Part shown: piece by piece, positions 1 through 12,900 of the stretch
How the letters are laid out: each line of letters starts with the position of its first letter
Numbering within the stretch: the first letter of the stretch is position 1
Assembly: GCA_946406115.1 (NCBI GenBank)
Contig: OX291551.1
Location: 12,896,001 to 12,960,000 of the forward strand
Direction of reading: 5' to 3'
DNA length: 64,000 bases
From: Apoda limacodes
Lineage: Eukaryota > Arthropoda > Insecta > Lepidoptera > Limacodidae
The notes under the pieces: generated by a model
The model's input: the letters and a program-made list of their open reading frames with translations, nothing else
Database searches by the model: none
Told to the model about the DNA's origin: nothing
Translations under genes and position numbers: made by a program

Positions 1-384
1 GTGACACAACAGTTCGATGAAACTTGGCAAGGGAATAGCTTACGCCTCAAAGAAGGACATAGGCTACTCAAAACACTAAGCGTAAGTCGACGTAAGACGT
101 TTTAAGGGTTGCTCGCAAGAATATGATTTGAAGACAAAAATGTCCTCGAGGTCTGGGGACCAGGACGTGGAGATAATCCGTGCGTTTAATTTGCGCATTC
201 TTTTACTCTCACAAAATCGTTACTCAAGAGTTGTTTGAGTCGCTGATCATAAATGCGATGTCCAAAACGTTCTTCAGCTGATATATATGTTTTAATCCTT
301 TAGTGTTATTTGGAAAAACTGTGTAACAAAAACTATTCTCCGTTTTGTAATACATCACAATATGGAGTAAATTAACATAAATTA
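1..384. other. AT-rich DNA, no gene recognised
   Basis: No open frame of useful length and no repeat I can name with confidence. A phrase near 50-80 (aaggacataggctac) resembles the internal part of lepidopteran Helitron-like repeats, but it is too short to call. Confidence 0.5.
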
Positions 385-560
385 ATAGTAGTAGTAAATT
401 CTTTATTGCACAAGAAAATAATTAAAGGTAGTAAATACAGTTGTTTGGTAGAGTACAATTGAGGCGGTCTTATAGCTATTTAGCGATTTCTTCCAGACAA
501 CCTTTGGATAGAGGAAATTAGTAGAATAAGCTTTAAGAGTAGGTGCAACTTGGAACTAAC
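385..560 (-). repeat. LINE 3'-end fragment (CR1-like), minus strand
   Basis: On the plus strand the segment starts with a run rich in TAGTAG, then aattctttattgcac, and continues with ggcggtcttatagc and cttccagacaacctttgg. This order is what I know as the 3' untranslated end of a common lepidopteran LINE read backwards: cleavage-signal-like AATAAA context followed by a short repetitive tail. No coding part of the element is visible upstream, so it would be a severely 5'-truncated copy. The family name is not certain. Confidence 0.5.
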
Positions 561-2483
561 AAGTAATAAAAATATAAATAAAAACAAACAAGTGTCTTAT
601 TATAATAATAAATATAAATAAGACATAATACACGTTACTTAATATTAAATATGGTCTGAAAAAATATATTTACATATACTGACATAATACCTACTACATA
701 GACGTACACAAAATAAATAAAATAACATGTCTTATTTGTAAAATAATAATTATTAATGTGACCGATAGTAATTTTTAACCTGAGTTTTAAACAGTGTAAG
801 CTTTGGGCTTGTCTAATATTGAGAAGTAAAGCATTCAACAGTTTTATAGATTTAACTGTAAAGGAATCGTTATAAATGTATTTACTCATCGCTTAGATGT
901 GGAAATGGTTTCTAATAAAAACGTTTTTATGAGATTTTAAGCCATAAATTTCAGAAACCTGCTATTTTATTTACATTTTATTGACTGCGGAAAAAAAGTG
1001 TTATCAAAAAAGAGACGGTAAGTGCAAACGCAGGCTGTCCTGAGGCGTAACATTTTTTTTTTGTTTCAGTACGACACCATAATTGTGTAAAGCTGACTTG
1101 TTCTTGAGGGGTTTCAATTTAGTGATAGCATAAGATAAGTTAGGACTGGTATTTATTTTATCGTAAACAGTTATCGTTATCATCCTCAATAATTATAGAT
1201 ATCTGTTTTACAAAAAAGAAAACAAAGAAGATAATTCTGTGATGTTAGGACTTTAGAGAATGGTAAAAGTTTAATTAGAAGTAGATTACAAGAAACAGAT
1301 TAAAACTGTGCAAAATCCATAAATTACTTAAGGCGATTTTGGCTCCCCCTTTGGTCAGATGTCGTGAGATTTGGTTCAAACCTCTGCCCTACCCTAATCC
1401 CCCAATTAAAATGCGTGTCGTTAGTAAAATCGTTATTTTATTATAGTAATATATATTAAGTATAAATACGTTAATCTGTGCTTGATTGCTTTGGATATAT
1501 TTAAAAAAAAACACAACTTGCTACTTTGTGGCATTAGCATAGCTGATATAATTGTTATTGTGTAGGATTTGGCGATATTTAACACAGTTTTCGAGCAATT
1601 CTATCTACATTGTTTTTTTTGGTAAAAAAAGGGTATTTCATAACTTTGACGATTGCAAACCGAGATACTCAGTGTTTTTGCTACGTCATACTACGTACTA
1701 CGTTGTGAACGTATTGCCAAATTTATGAATCAATTAGGCAAAACGCAAATTAGTGCAGTATCTAATACATAATTTTACATTCCAACTCGGTGACTCCTAA
1801 GGCAGCTAATAATTTACAACTAATTTACTAAACCTTAAGCTCGCCCTGCAAAACGTCCATGAATCGGTAATTATCGGCAGTATTACTTGTTACTATAATG
1901 TCTCATTGTTAATTGTTAGCCATTGGATATCGGAGGCGGATCTCTTTGGGCTTGTCTCTCTTATCTTTCAACTGGTTGCCTTGCTTTCTATAAGGAATGT
2001 TATTTATTTATTCTTTCTTTCGTGGATGTTAATATTTCGTATGATTGCAATAAAAAAAATTATTGAAACTATTTTAATGGGAGAGATGATATGAAATGGG
2101 ATCTTTATGAGCAGTCAGCAATTGTCTGTTGCAAGTTTGGCTGCTTATGGGGGTGTATTGATTCTAATTCTAAATTTATGGAAGTAAATGTTAGGTATGT
2201 CAAATGCAAACATGAATGCGGATATGTGTGGTATGACTCTAAATAACGGTAAGAAATAAGTTAATACTGGAGCGTTGCGGTGTGAAAAAAAAATGTTGAT
2301 AGGGATGAATAAATAAATGTATGGATTGGTAGAGATAGACTTTATCCAAGGTATGAATGAATGTAAATCGAATTTAATTCATTGATGCGAATGGATGAAG
2401 AGAAAGAAGTGAGCCAACAGGCCTTTAGTCTTTCTCAGTCCCTTGAACTTACCGGTATAATTTGTAATTTCCGGTTATGGATT
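561..2483. other. AT-rich intergenic DNA
   Basis: Only short open frames without protein features are present. A less AT-rich patch around 1340-1420 was not recognised. I see no gene, RNA gene or complete mobile element here. Confidence 0.55.
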
Positions 2484-2625
2484 ATATTCATACTAATATT
2501 TTAAATTCGAAAGTAACTCTGTCTGTCTGTTATATCTTCACGCTTTAACCGCTGTACCTAAGATAAAATTTGGCATGGAGATAGTTTAAGTTTCGGGGAA
2601 GGACATTGAAAACGTCAAGTATGAG
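2484..2625 (+). mobile_element. Helitron-like fragment
   Basis: The order tactaatattttaaa, then gtctgtctgtta, then cacgctttaaccgctg, then ataaaatttggcatggagat and gaaggacatt follows the internal sequence of abundant lepidopteran non-autonomous Helitrons. The terminal CTAG hallmark is missing, so this is a 5'/internal piece. The call rests on recalled family resemblance, not on an alignment. Confidence 0.45.
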
Positions 2626-4783
2626 TTGGTTTTTTTTATTTTAATTGAGCCGTTGCCGTTGAGATCTTACACTGATAACCGAATTTAGGGCAAGTAGAAA
2701 TCCGGACATAAACTAGCATCACCATTTTAATTTGAATTGTATTAATTTTTTAATTCTTTTTGTAAACACAAATAAAGAAAACATACATGCAAGAAGAGTT
2801 TTCTTCTTCTTTTTCGCATTAAATAATTACTTTATTATTCAAAAATATTTTGTGTAAATAGGTTTTCAGGAACTCTTGTAATCGATATTGGTAATCAATA
2901 ATTACTTAGCAGACTGTTATCAGTATTGATTTCGACTACACAGAGCCGATAAGAAATTCAACTCTTCAAAATATGAATCATAACTTAAAACACCTGCTTG
3001 CACTTTGTAAATCATCTGATAATTAGGTATACAAACTAATCGGATATTGTAACATTTAAATTTTTTAATAATTTAGTGAATCTATTAATAAATTAAGTAA
3101 TTAGATTAAGTTAAACCAAAATATCACTCTGTTAGGGAGTACACCATTTTAGGCATCGATATCCATTAACTCTGTGACGGAATTAAAAATTTTAAAAGTA
3201 GGTACTATCGATAAAGATTATCATATTCTTGGACAAACATATGTACACATACACATATATGTACAGGTTGGAAAAAAGGCAGTGGTTGGAGAGAAAGTAG
3301 CTACGTCTCATAATTGCACCATGCAATAATCACTAAAGGAAACATTCCTTTATTTTCTAAAATAAGTTAAATTGGTTTTTTTGGCAAAATAACATTTTTA
3401 TGATGGAAATCGAACCTGTGAAATATTAAAAAAAAACCTGTATTTTATAACTTCAAATGAGGTTCAAGGGTCATTTATAAGTAATAATTTATTATAAATG
3501 ACATAGCATCTTTAATTACATAATTTTTATTTACAAAAAACAACCGTCTTCAAAAAGTTGCAATAAAAAGGTAAAAATAATTATTTATTTCATGAAAGTG
3601 AAGTGTGTTATAAACTGTTAGGTACATAGTCACCAACTTTAAATTGTAATTCACTCGGTGGATACTGGGCCATAAAAAAAATGTGCCTACGAAAATAATT
3701 TAGAAATGCGAACTTTTTATAAGTAGTGAGACAAATTATAACCACCTTATATTACAATACTGTAATAGACGTAAATAGTTGGACGGTCGGATTAAAGTGC
3801 CTTACAAGGGTTCCTTGTTTTATTACTACCCTTATAAAAAAACTATAAGATAAGGTCAGATGGGGAAAGGGACTAATACTTTCTTTTTCAAAATCTTCAC
3901 GTGTTATAACTTCTGCACCTGTCGCCATCCGTTTTCTTTTTGTCTTAGTACTAGGTCCAGCTTTAATTCTCATTAATAGGAGGTCTTCAAATGCTTAAGC
4001 CTGGATTTCTAGTATCTGAATCTTGGGTGTTTGGTTTGTTATATTATTAATGTTTGAACTTGTAGGTTTTGTTTGGGTAAGCTAACATAATCAGTTTCTG
4101 AATTTTGTGGTATATTAAGCGTACTAGAACAAACATCTAATATGATGTCCAATTTTTTTTATAGCTTTTAAAGAAAGCGTGAGCAGCGAGTCCGGATTTC
4201 TGGTGATGGATTCCTTGGATGGTCCATATGCGAGGTTTTTGTGGTTCTGTCTTTAGGTGAACAAATGAATAGTGAGATGAATGGAGAGTTAGTTAAAAAT
4301 CGTTAACATTCGTTGTTTACTCAATATTTCTATAAAAAAACAGCTATATAATTTTAGAAACGAATCAAATAACGTTAGAATTACGGTCAAGTCAGACGTC
4401 TCTAATTTATTCTAAATTGTATTTATTAATTCTGAACACAGTCCAACAAACTTTTATGATCTTTTTTTTGATCTTGGGTCTTTGGTCGCTAGTGTCATCG
4501 TTAGTTTACACAATTTAAATATCGCGACTATAGTTTTGATCTGTGTAGTTTGTTGCACTATAGCCTATTATGAAGTTAGTAGAAAAAGAACAAAAAGTTA
4601 TATAGTCGGTTTTAAATCAAAATAATTCCAGTCAAGAATGTATTGAAGGAATGTAATGTATTGTATGTATCCCGCCCTATAGACTTACGAACCGATGGCG
4701 TAGTGACATTCATAAGTGCTCAATTATTGTAGCCTAAACTGAATAAATTATATTGAATTTGAAATTTGAATTGTATGTATTTA
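2626..4783. other. AT-rich intergenic DNA; one short ORF of unknown meaning
   Basis: Mostly simple AT-rich sequence. A 73-codon ATG-started frame on the minus strand (3752-3973) begins with a basic stretch (MRIKAGPSTKTKRKRMATG) and an acidic-basic segment (TREDFEKES) before turning hydrophobic. It has no recognised domain and may be chance. Around 4735-4770 a gaataaa ... ttgaatttgaaatttgaatt stretch looks like the tail of an unrelated LINE. Confidence 0.4.
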
Positions 4784-4864
4784 CGACGACGACAGTCATC
4801 AACATAGCTCGCAGAAACAGCAAACTGAAGTGGTGGTGGGCTAGTCATGTCTGTCGGAGGGCAG
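4784..4864 (+). pseudogene. RTE-type reverse transcriptase, C-terminal fragment (left half)
   Basis: Translation gives an IARRNSKLKWWWASHVCRRAD-like peptide (4798-4863), which matches the well-known RTE/BovB C-terminal segment 'IA.R..KLKW.WAGH..RR.D'. The reading stops at a foreign insertion whose inverted-repeat end begins at 4865, and the element resumes at 6479 in the same orientation. Everything upstream of this segment is gone, so the copy is 5'-truncated and inactive. Confidence 0.7.
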
Positions 4865-6478
4865 ACACCTGCAAGGAAAAACATTGTAATTCATTTTTCG
4901 TAACTTTACAGAAGAGCGCGCCAAAGTTTAAAAAAATCTTAGTGACGTCAGTTATGTCTTAACGCCATTCAAACTAAAAAAAATTTGCTCAAAAAGGAAT
5001 GGTTTATATTTCTGTATGATTAAAGTGCTGTAAGTACTTTAATTTCATTACGTTTTATGAGTTACAATGAGTATGCACGGCATAAACTTTATAAAATAAC
5101 ATTGTAACTCAGGACAAACAATATAATTTTGTATATCAATATTTTCTTCATAGAGAAAAAATTGTAAGTCTGACAAACAGTGTGCGATTTGTATTTTAAT
5201 CTGACAAAAATTACCATAAGAATGAAATACAATTAACTAATTATATTTCTATAGTAAAATATAAAAAGAATACATTCATAGGGAAGTGCACCAAAAGGAA
5301 AAGCATTTTCTCACAGTTAACATCTAATTATTTCTCTACAAACAATCAAATTAACAATTTCAAATCAGTTTTTCAACTAAAATAAAAATACTCTAAACTT
5401 CTAAAGGATTTTTTCTCATTACAAATTTAAGCAGCAGGAATCGATAAATACTTATATAAAGTAATCTTCTATAAAATTAGCTAATAGTTTGTAGATAATA
5501 GAAGTTAATACTGTAAATTTTTAATAAGATTCATTAGTAATATTTGGTGAAGTTTTACTTGATCAAGGAATTATGTAAACTTATTAAAAAATCATGATAG
5601 ATTGTAGGAATTGCATTGCTATTGCACAAAGTTATTAAATCCTTACACTTCGGTATAGATATGGGAGATTCATAGACATGCTGTGTCGTCAAAGTCATAT
5701 TGAAGTGAAAATATTATGTTAGGTAAGACAATAACATAATGAATATGCATAATTTTATCCCAGGACATTTTAATGTGGTCAACAACATATAAAGGATAGA
5801 AGTATAAGGATTGCCCGTAATCTCGCTTTTAACCAACGCTAATTTAGTTATCTTGCAGTGACGATCCATTTTTATTACACGGAATTATATTTATCACTGG
5901 ACTTTAAACATCGAAACTATTAAATTTTAACGTGCTTAAACAATATCGATCATTACGTCCGTAAATAACAATGTTCGTTCAGATATAACAACAAAGCATG
6001 CGGAGGATTGTTGTTCGATAATAATTGCATAATAAGTTTAAGAAAATTATACAATTACCTATAAAGAGAAACTAAAGTTCATGTCAGCAAAATTTATTGC
6101 AACTCATGTTACAATGTTTGAACTGAAAATATTATTCTTCGTTTAAGAATAAAAACATTGACACTAAGATTGCAATCAAAGCTTGTTAAACGTAAACAAA
6201 ATCTTGCCCAAAAACAAGATGGTATCTTGTATTACAATTTTTTCTATGCAATATTATCATATAGGATTATCACGTAGGTAACTATGTGTAACTAAATATA
6301 CATTTTTATTATTTTCTGTGAACGTTGACTTACAATGTTTTAACATTTCCTAAAAAAGTTATTTAGAATAATTTAGATACGAGAGTCATTGCAGATAAAA
6401 GAGCATTTTTTAACAAAGGATATGATTGTAACTCAAAATCACCAAAAGGTGAGTAACGATGTTTTTCCTTGCAGGTGT
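4865..6478. mobile_element. Non-autonomous DNA transposon with TIRs, nested in an RTE element
   Basis: The two ends are inverted copies of each other: ACACCTGCAAGGAAAAACAT at 4865-4884 and its reverse complement at 6459-6478. Inside both ends the motif ACATTGTAACTC / GAGTTACAATGT recurs (near 4881, 5059, 5099, 5161, 6108, 6327, 6424 and 6451), a subterminal-repeat layout typical of transposase binding sites. No transposase ORF is present in 1.6 kb, so it would depend on an enzyme supplied elsewhere. The flanks are the two halves of one RTE fragment, which fixes the boundaries. A possible degenerate target duplication (gagggcag / gagatggc) is weak. The superfamily is undetermined. Confidence 0.75.
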
Positions 6479-6661
6479 TGAGATGGCTGATGGAGCAGAC
6501 GTATCCTAAAAGGAAGACCGCGTACGAGTAGGTGAAGCGTGGTATGCTCTTGGTGGGTGAATGCGGATGACATAAAGAACCGGGAGAAATGACGTGCCAT
6601 AGACAATACTTGTGTTTAGCAGTGGACCAAAATGAGCTGATATGATGACGTTGATGATGAG
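6479..6661 (+). pseudogene. RTE-type element, 3' end (right half)
   Basis: This is the continuation of the fragment at 4784-4864. It holds gctgatggagcagacg, a degraded 'RP.T.R..GRP..RW.DD'-coding stretch, then agcagtggaccaaaatgag and a terminal run rich in TGATGA (6639-6660). That tail form is the hallmark of RTE elements. Several indels break the frame. Confidence 0.65.
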
Positions 6662-7570
6662 AAACAGATCTAATCATCACTTACTTTTCATAGTTTGTCT
6701 AGATAATGCAAGAGAGTATATAATTTGGTACCCAATCTTTCATTTTACCACTTAAGACTTTAATTCATGTAATTTACGACTTATTGGAAAGATATGAAGC
6801 AACCATAGTCCAGTAGGGGTCACTACTTATCACGCAGGACTAAAGAAAGAAGAAGAAGAAGAAAAACAATACAGTAGCAAAGTAAAAAAAAATATCAGTA
6901 CTGTGCTGCTTTTAATGCCAAAACTTCTCCCACTGTATAAAGTAAAAAGCTTTGGCCAACGTCTGATTTTCAGTGGGAGCTTTTTGGTTTGGTGGTGCGT
7001 GAAAGAAGCTGTCACCTGCATCATGATGTGGTTTTTTGTCCAGCCACTGGTTACCCTGTTCTGGGGAATAGTACCGTAAAGATATACCGACATTTTTATT
7101 AAAAGAATCCCTACAGTACACTAGCAGTGCTACTGTATATTCTTAATTGTCTTATCGCACAGTGCTAATTTTCCAAAAAAATGTTCTTGAATAAAAAATA
7201 AACCTTGTCATAAGCTCTTTTAAGAATGTTTTGCATTATTTCTAGTATACCTATTTCTATGTATGTTATGAAATGTGCACTACACGAAAATTTAAATAAA
7301 TACCCAGCAGCGGTGTACGTGGGCTGTTAGGGCAACTTTAATAGATTTTCTATATAAGTCTCTGCTGATTTTTAATTGCACATAACTCCAACCAAAGCAG
7401 GCCAACTAAGCGAAATCACGACAACGAATAATGAATCGTCTATTTCTATAAACCTCAGTAATTGATCGGTGAATAATTAAGGTAATTGGCCTTAAATTTT
7501 ATCGATGCACATATTCATACTTTACCCGAAGCAAGCACCCGAATGGCATGTCAAGATATATTAAAGCCTA
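6662..7570. other. Intergenic DNA with a short GAA microsatellite
   Basis: A purine-rich (AGA)n tract lies at 6843-6866. Overlapping minus-strand open frames at 6830-7121 show no domain and are read as chance. Nothing else recognised. Confidence 0.5.
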
Positions 7571-9149
7571 CCCAAGTAACATTTTAGCGTTAAGACAAGC
7601 TGTAGTGGACCCTTTTTTCAGTTCTGCTTAAATATTAAAGAGTTAGCGTATAATTTATAAGAGAGTTATAGAGTGTAATAACACCTTTATATCTTTGATT
7701 TTGGCGCAAAATATAGCAGGTAAAGCCTGTATAGACCGTTTATAGTGGTTTTATATAACTTTTAGTAGAAGTGTATAACAGGTGTTATAAGATCGTCAGC
7801 TTTCCGCTCGAACCTTTATTGCACCTTTATAATGGACTTTATTGAAACTTTTAGTTATATAAAATATTTATAACGGTGTCAAATAGAACTTGGATCCGTA
7901 TTTTGATACGTTATTACTCATTTGTAGCGTTTTCGGGGTCAAAAGTAGATAGTAAAAACTTGTAAAGTCATAAAATTACATTTATTTATAAATATTAAAT
8001 CAGTGCTACTGTTTATCTACGGACATTGCAAAATTTTCATCACGAAATGTAAGTATTGTTGATTGACAGTGTTCTTGAAGTGTAATATTAATTATAAGTG
8101 CGCTTGCAAGTTTAATGTGATTGTGTATCATGTTTATCATCTCAATTTTGACGCGCCTTAGAAAAAATATGATTTAAGGAAAAAAAAGTAAAACAACTAA
8201 AAGTACTAATAACCTAAAATAGTATTTAGACATTCAATTTCAAATATTAGTCAGTTTAAGTGACTGTTTACATAATCTATGTAAAGTAAATCGGAAAATT
8301 TAGGAACCACTTTATTTAAAAGTTATTTTGTATAAATAAATATTAAGTTTTTTTTTGACAGAAAGTGATTGAAGATGGCGATATTTATCTTAAAGATGCA
8401 GACTTTTCTTAAATCTATTACGACACTTGAAGAACTACAACGCCGGTAGTCAAGAGTATTATGCGATCTTTGGTTGACATAAGAGAAGAACTACGCACTT
8501 AGCGTAGACATCTACCTGCAGCGGAGAGTAAAATACCGGCTTTAGCGTTACCTATATACCTAAATTTTAGCTCGGTTCGATAAATGTTTTCATAATGTAA
8601 GGTTAGATTATAGACAAAAACTTTAAGCGTTAGAAACATTAAATGGTATCATTAAAGAATTACCATTTGTTTTACTTACACCATAACTCTTATATCAGGA
8701 TCGTACAAAACTGCTATAACTATTTAACCTGTCATTGTCTTTCGTATTACAGGCGTAACCTGTAAGTAAGATTTATACAACGCATGTAGTGTTTGGTGTT
8801 ACTACACTCTAATTAACTCCGTTGCAGAACCAATGACGTTAATGAACTTGAACAACAGCCTAATGATATATAAGCAACTCTGATATAGCAGATTTATAGC
8901 AATAAGAATTATAGAGATTTAATGATAATCTTCAAACAGCTTTTGACGCGTAAATAAGCGTCCGCTGCTGCTACACTAACAGGAAATAATATTTAACTTC
9001 GTTTTTACAGTTCTAATACAACCTATAGAGCTAAACTTATTTCATAAGTGAATTGTATCACTTTTAGTGGCAACCGAATCCATTATAAATCAATAGTAGT
9101 ACTCTAAGCTTCAAAATTACCTGTAACCAACGCTAAATTGTTTGTTGGG
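7571..9149. mobile_element. DNA transposon relic with terminal inverted repeats (about 1.58 kb)
   Basis: The left end begins CCCAAGTAACATTTTAGCG and the reverse complement of the right end begins CCCAACAAACAATTTAGCG; both are followed by a further matching TT. A TA dinucleotide flanks both sides (7569-7570 and 9150-9151), compatible with a TA target-site duplication. The interior holds several variants of tataacaggt / ataacctgt but no transposase frame, so it is non-autonomous or fully decayed. The start of the large tandem duplication (8381) falls inside this element, so copy B carries only its right half (23611-24379). Confidence 0.6.
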
Positions 9150-10640
9150 TATTTATCCTTTTTCCCTTCTCTTTTATTTACGAAACCAACGGAAACTAAT
9201 TACATTTAAAAGTTTGTATGTTTGTTAGTGACCTGATTTAAAATACAAGGATAGGATGTCCCAGGATTTTTGTTTGACAGGATAAAATGGCACGGCAAGC
9301 GACATCGCAGCACAGCCTACAGTAATTTCATTAAGATAGCCATAATTGCTGTCTAGACAGAGAAATTGTGAGGTAATATGCCTCACGATTGCTTCTGCCT
9401 AATAACCTCACCACCACATATAGTGGTCAGGCGCTATCCAGACAGTCTTACATTTTGTCTGACTTCTCGCCGGTTTGACTTCGGATTTATTAAAGGCGTT
9501 AACTGACTGTGTGAAAAAAATATATATTTATATATAGAAATACATAAAATAATTGGGTGCCAAATAGGTATATTACTCAGTTTAAGCTGTAGCCGGCGAC
9601 ACATCACTTATATTATGAATATTTACCAAATTTTTATTGATAACTGTAGCTGATGAAAAGATTTCAAGGCTGTATAAGGATCCATTAGGACCAATAAGGA
9701 TTAGTCATGTAAAAGTGTACAAGAACCCATCGTTAAGCAGCCGGCAACTAATAAAATACTTTAATTTGTTGGCCTGTAATGGATTGAGGCGCACTTCCTG
9801 TCCCCCCGTATTCATTTTGTAATTTTCTAAATGTTTTCTAAAAGAAATCACTTATAAGCCTACCTAACGGTTAAATTGTAATTTTCATTTTATTTTTTAA
9901 GGTTTTTTTTCTCTATTTTAATTTGTGAAATAAATCATTACTACTACTTTCAAAACATTTCTCGTATAAAAGAAATTAGGTACCTAGCTTTGATTTACCT
10001 CTTATACCTAAAATGCCCTCAATACTTATACTTAGGGTATTCTTTATACAGAAACTCGCAGAATTATATTATCACTTTTATACGAAGAACCCTAAAACAA
10101 TTAAGAGAAGAAAAATATCCGTCGCCACGGCAGCGCCGCCGGTCGTATTCTGTGCCTTTATTTAAAAAAAAATATAATGTGCGCTGTCCGGCAACAATTA
10201 GATTGCGCTCCCGCCTGAGGAACAAATTTGAATGTTAAATTGACCACCATTTACGGAAACATCCTATCGACCGATATGGTTGCAGAAGGTGGTGTTATAA
10301 AAGACCTAATTTAAAATATTGTACTTAATTTGTAATATTGTCGGTAATGTTGACTTATAACCATCAAATCATAATGCTATTTAGGAATTTCAGACTTAGC
10401 ATATAATCTTATATTATTTTACTATATTATATACTATATTATTTTCTTATATATTTACTGTAATGTGTGGTAATTACTGAAAAACGCTTAAGTCATTCTG
10501 ACATCCAGACGTCTTTTTATTTTGTAATACAAAAAATATAAAGATATAAATGACCTGTGCTAAAATTAATTTTATAATATTTTAAAAATAATCACCAAAA
10601 TTATCGTTTTGAAAACCAAGATTTCACCAAACAGGCGCTA
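9150..10640. other. Unrecognised part of the duplicated unit
   Basis: Holds the empty target site of the copy B LINE (cccttctc at 9164-9171), a small hairpin (9364-9390, 10-bp arms with one mismatch, loop taatatg) and a short AT microsatellite near 9520. Open frames at 9637-9822 and 9990-10238 are not conserved as proteins between copies A and B (missense changes and a frameshift) and are not called. Confidence 0.45.
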
Positions 10641-11165
10641 TGACATATATCTCGCGCAGAAGTTTTGCCGAAAACATTGATAGTCGTCGAGCCTGACGCC
10701 TACACACTGAGCACAACATACGCCAAACTAAAAACCCAACAGTCTAATATTGAAAGGACTTCAAACACAAATTCAGATTAAAATACGATAGAACGACGAC
10801 ATAAATGCTAGGCATATTAAAGTAACTTGTCCATATTGCCATGACACGTCAAGACTACATATTGCTCCTCGGGTCCTAATATTCATATAATTCGAGTCCA
10901 TAAAGATGTTGTCCGTTCACCGACTCCCCATATTGATGCAGATTTTGTTACCAGCCAAGATACTGATTGTGTAGGAATTTCAAGTCTGTTCAACTAAAGA
11001 AAAAGTAAGAGTTCTGAAACATGTACCCAAGGGCGCAAAAAATCAAGCAGCTGGTAAATTAATGTAACCTTATAGAAAATTTGTTTAAAAAATAATGACT
11101 TACAGGGTTGGTTTGATTTATATTCATTTGCCGCCCTACGACTTCCGGATAATTATGCTCGTAAG
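10641..11165. other. Probable upstream remnant of the following retrotransposon
   Basis: Contains a CPYCHDTSRLH-like peptide near 10825-10860 that could be a decayed zinc finger of the N-terminal part of a non-LTR element, but no continuous frame joins it to the reverse transcriptase. Assignment is tentative. Confidence 0.25.
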
Positions 11166-12900
11166 TCGTTGGCTTCAAAAGACAAAGATAATATTAATAG
11201 CTCATGTCTATTCTTTCTGACAGGAAATGTGTTTCAGAAATATTCAATTTATAGCAACATAAGAACCAAAGTTTATGAAGGAGATCTGAGGGGAACAGTC
11301 CGCTTTCTTCTCTACAATTCCTCTATTGCACCCACTAATGACGAGACATTAATAACGTTAAATGAGAAGCACCCTTTATCCTCGAGACAACTAGATTTTC
11401 CTCCTGAGCCTGACTTTCCTTGTCCATTTTTGTCTATCACATTCTGAGGTCGCAAGTGCCTTAAGTTCTTTTTATAATGGCTCTGCTTCGGGCTTGGATG
11501 GCTAAGGACCGCAACACTTGAATGTACAAACTTCAACGTTAGCTGGTAACAATGGACCTAGACTTTTAGATTAGCTTACCAAGTTATGCAACTTCATGTA
11601 AAGAGGTATGGTTAACCCTACAGTCTGCCCATATTTCTAAGGAGCATCACTACATGCATTATCTAAAAAAGATAGGGGGGCTAGGAATATTGCTGTAGGA
11701 AATACACTACGACGTCTTGTTTCAAAACTAGCATGTCATTCCATAAGAGAGATACTGGCTTTCTATCTTCAACCACGCTAAGTTGGTTTTGGTTCAAATT
11801 TGGGATCAGCTATTCATACGGTAGGGGTTATAGCTTATACATCTCCATGTAATGCAGACAAGGTTATCCTAAAACTAGATATTAAAAATGCTTTCAACAG
11901 TGTGGAAAGGGATGTCATTTTGAAAGAGGTTATTGATACAGTCCCTACTTTAATCCGTTTCTCCATCAGTGCTATTCCTCTCCAAGCAATGTTTTTTATG
12001 GATCTAATGCCATATCATCACAAGTCGGTGCTCAGCAGGGTGATGCTGTATTAAGGGACCTACCCTTGCTGTTTTGTATAGCAATACAAAATTTAATTCT
12101 AAGACTTAACTCACCTTTGAACATCTGGTACCTTGATGATGGAACATTAGGAGGGAGCCCCAATGACACCCTTAATGACATGAAGATACTTTTACTAGCA
12201 TTGTCAGCTATTGGTTTAGAGATTAATACTAAAATGAGAGTTACTCTTCTGTGACCCTGTGTCCACCACCAATATAACTGAAATTGATACGCTCTTGCCT
12301 GGTTTCAAAATAGTTGATAGATCTTTTTTTATTCGCTACTTGGGCCCCCATAGTTTTCCGACGGAGTCAGTAACACCCTTCAGAATTAAATTTCAGCTCT
12401 ATTAAGGCCATTAAAACATCTACAAAATTTATCGTCATATGTATCTCTAATTCTAATACGTAATTGTTTATCAATACCACGCATGACATATATGTTGTTC
12501 TCAGCGCCTACATGGATGTTCCAGAAAGATATATAAGAGTATGACGAAGTTCTCCAAGTCCATTTTGAATGTCAGATTTGATTCGTTTCAATGGCATCAA
12601 GCTACTCTCCCCGTACGACACGGAGGGCTAGGGGTTCGTTACGTACAAGATACTGGACTGGTCGCTTTTCTTGAGTCAAATCGTTAACAATAAAAATACA
12701 TCGGCAACTGACCCCCACGCAAGTGAGGAGCCTTTTCGCGTTCACGACAAGTTCGGGCATCGCGAACCCTTTGTGACGGGATAGAATATCAACAACAACC
12801 AGGAACGAGGCGAAGCGCGAAGACGTGACAAATATGCGAATCGGATCCACACTCATGTTGAATCGCGCACGAGGTGGATAGGCGTTAAGAGCAAGAGGTA
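11166..12900 (+). pseudogene. Decayed non-LTR reverse transcriptase, copy A
   Basis: Pieces in successive frames follow the normal order of a non-LTR reverse transcriptase. 11169-11447 carries a pre-RT segment (GDLRGTVRFLLYNSSIAPT ... TLITLNEKHP). About 11475-11640 encodes a GLDG.GPQHL-like region. 11800-12054 has motif A with its aspartate (ILKLDIKNAFNSVERD). 12066-12254 has the catalytic box as YLDD (codons at 12129-12140). About 12590-12665 encodes WHQATLPVRHGGLG. Known relatives share this pre-RT segment and YLDD form, which separates it from the CR1/Jockey-type LINE elsewhere in the window; I cannot fix the clade. At least three frame breaks and several stops make it non-functional. Confidence 0.7.

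Noticed and set aside
3752..3973. 73-codon ORF with a basic start
   Set aside because: ATG-started and slightly suggestive, but only half has protein-like composition and there is no supporting signal.
6843..7121. Overlapping minus-strand ORFs of 69-87 codons
   Set aside because: One reads through the GAA microsatellite as a serine/phenylalanine run; no domain in either.
12602..12856. 84-codon minus-strand ORF (and 31540-31794)
   Set aside because: Antisense to the recognisable WHQATLPVRHGGLG segment of the dead reverse transcriptase; differs between copies by missense changes.
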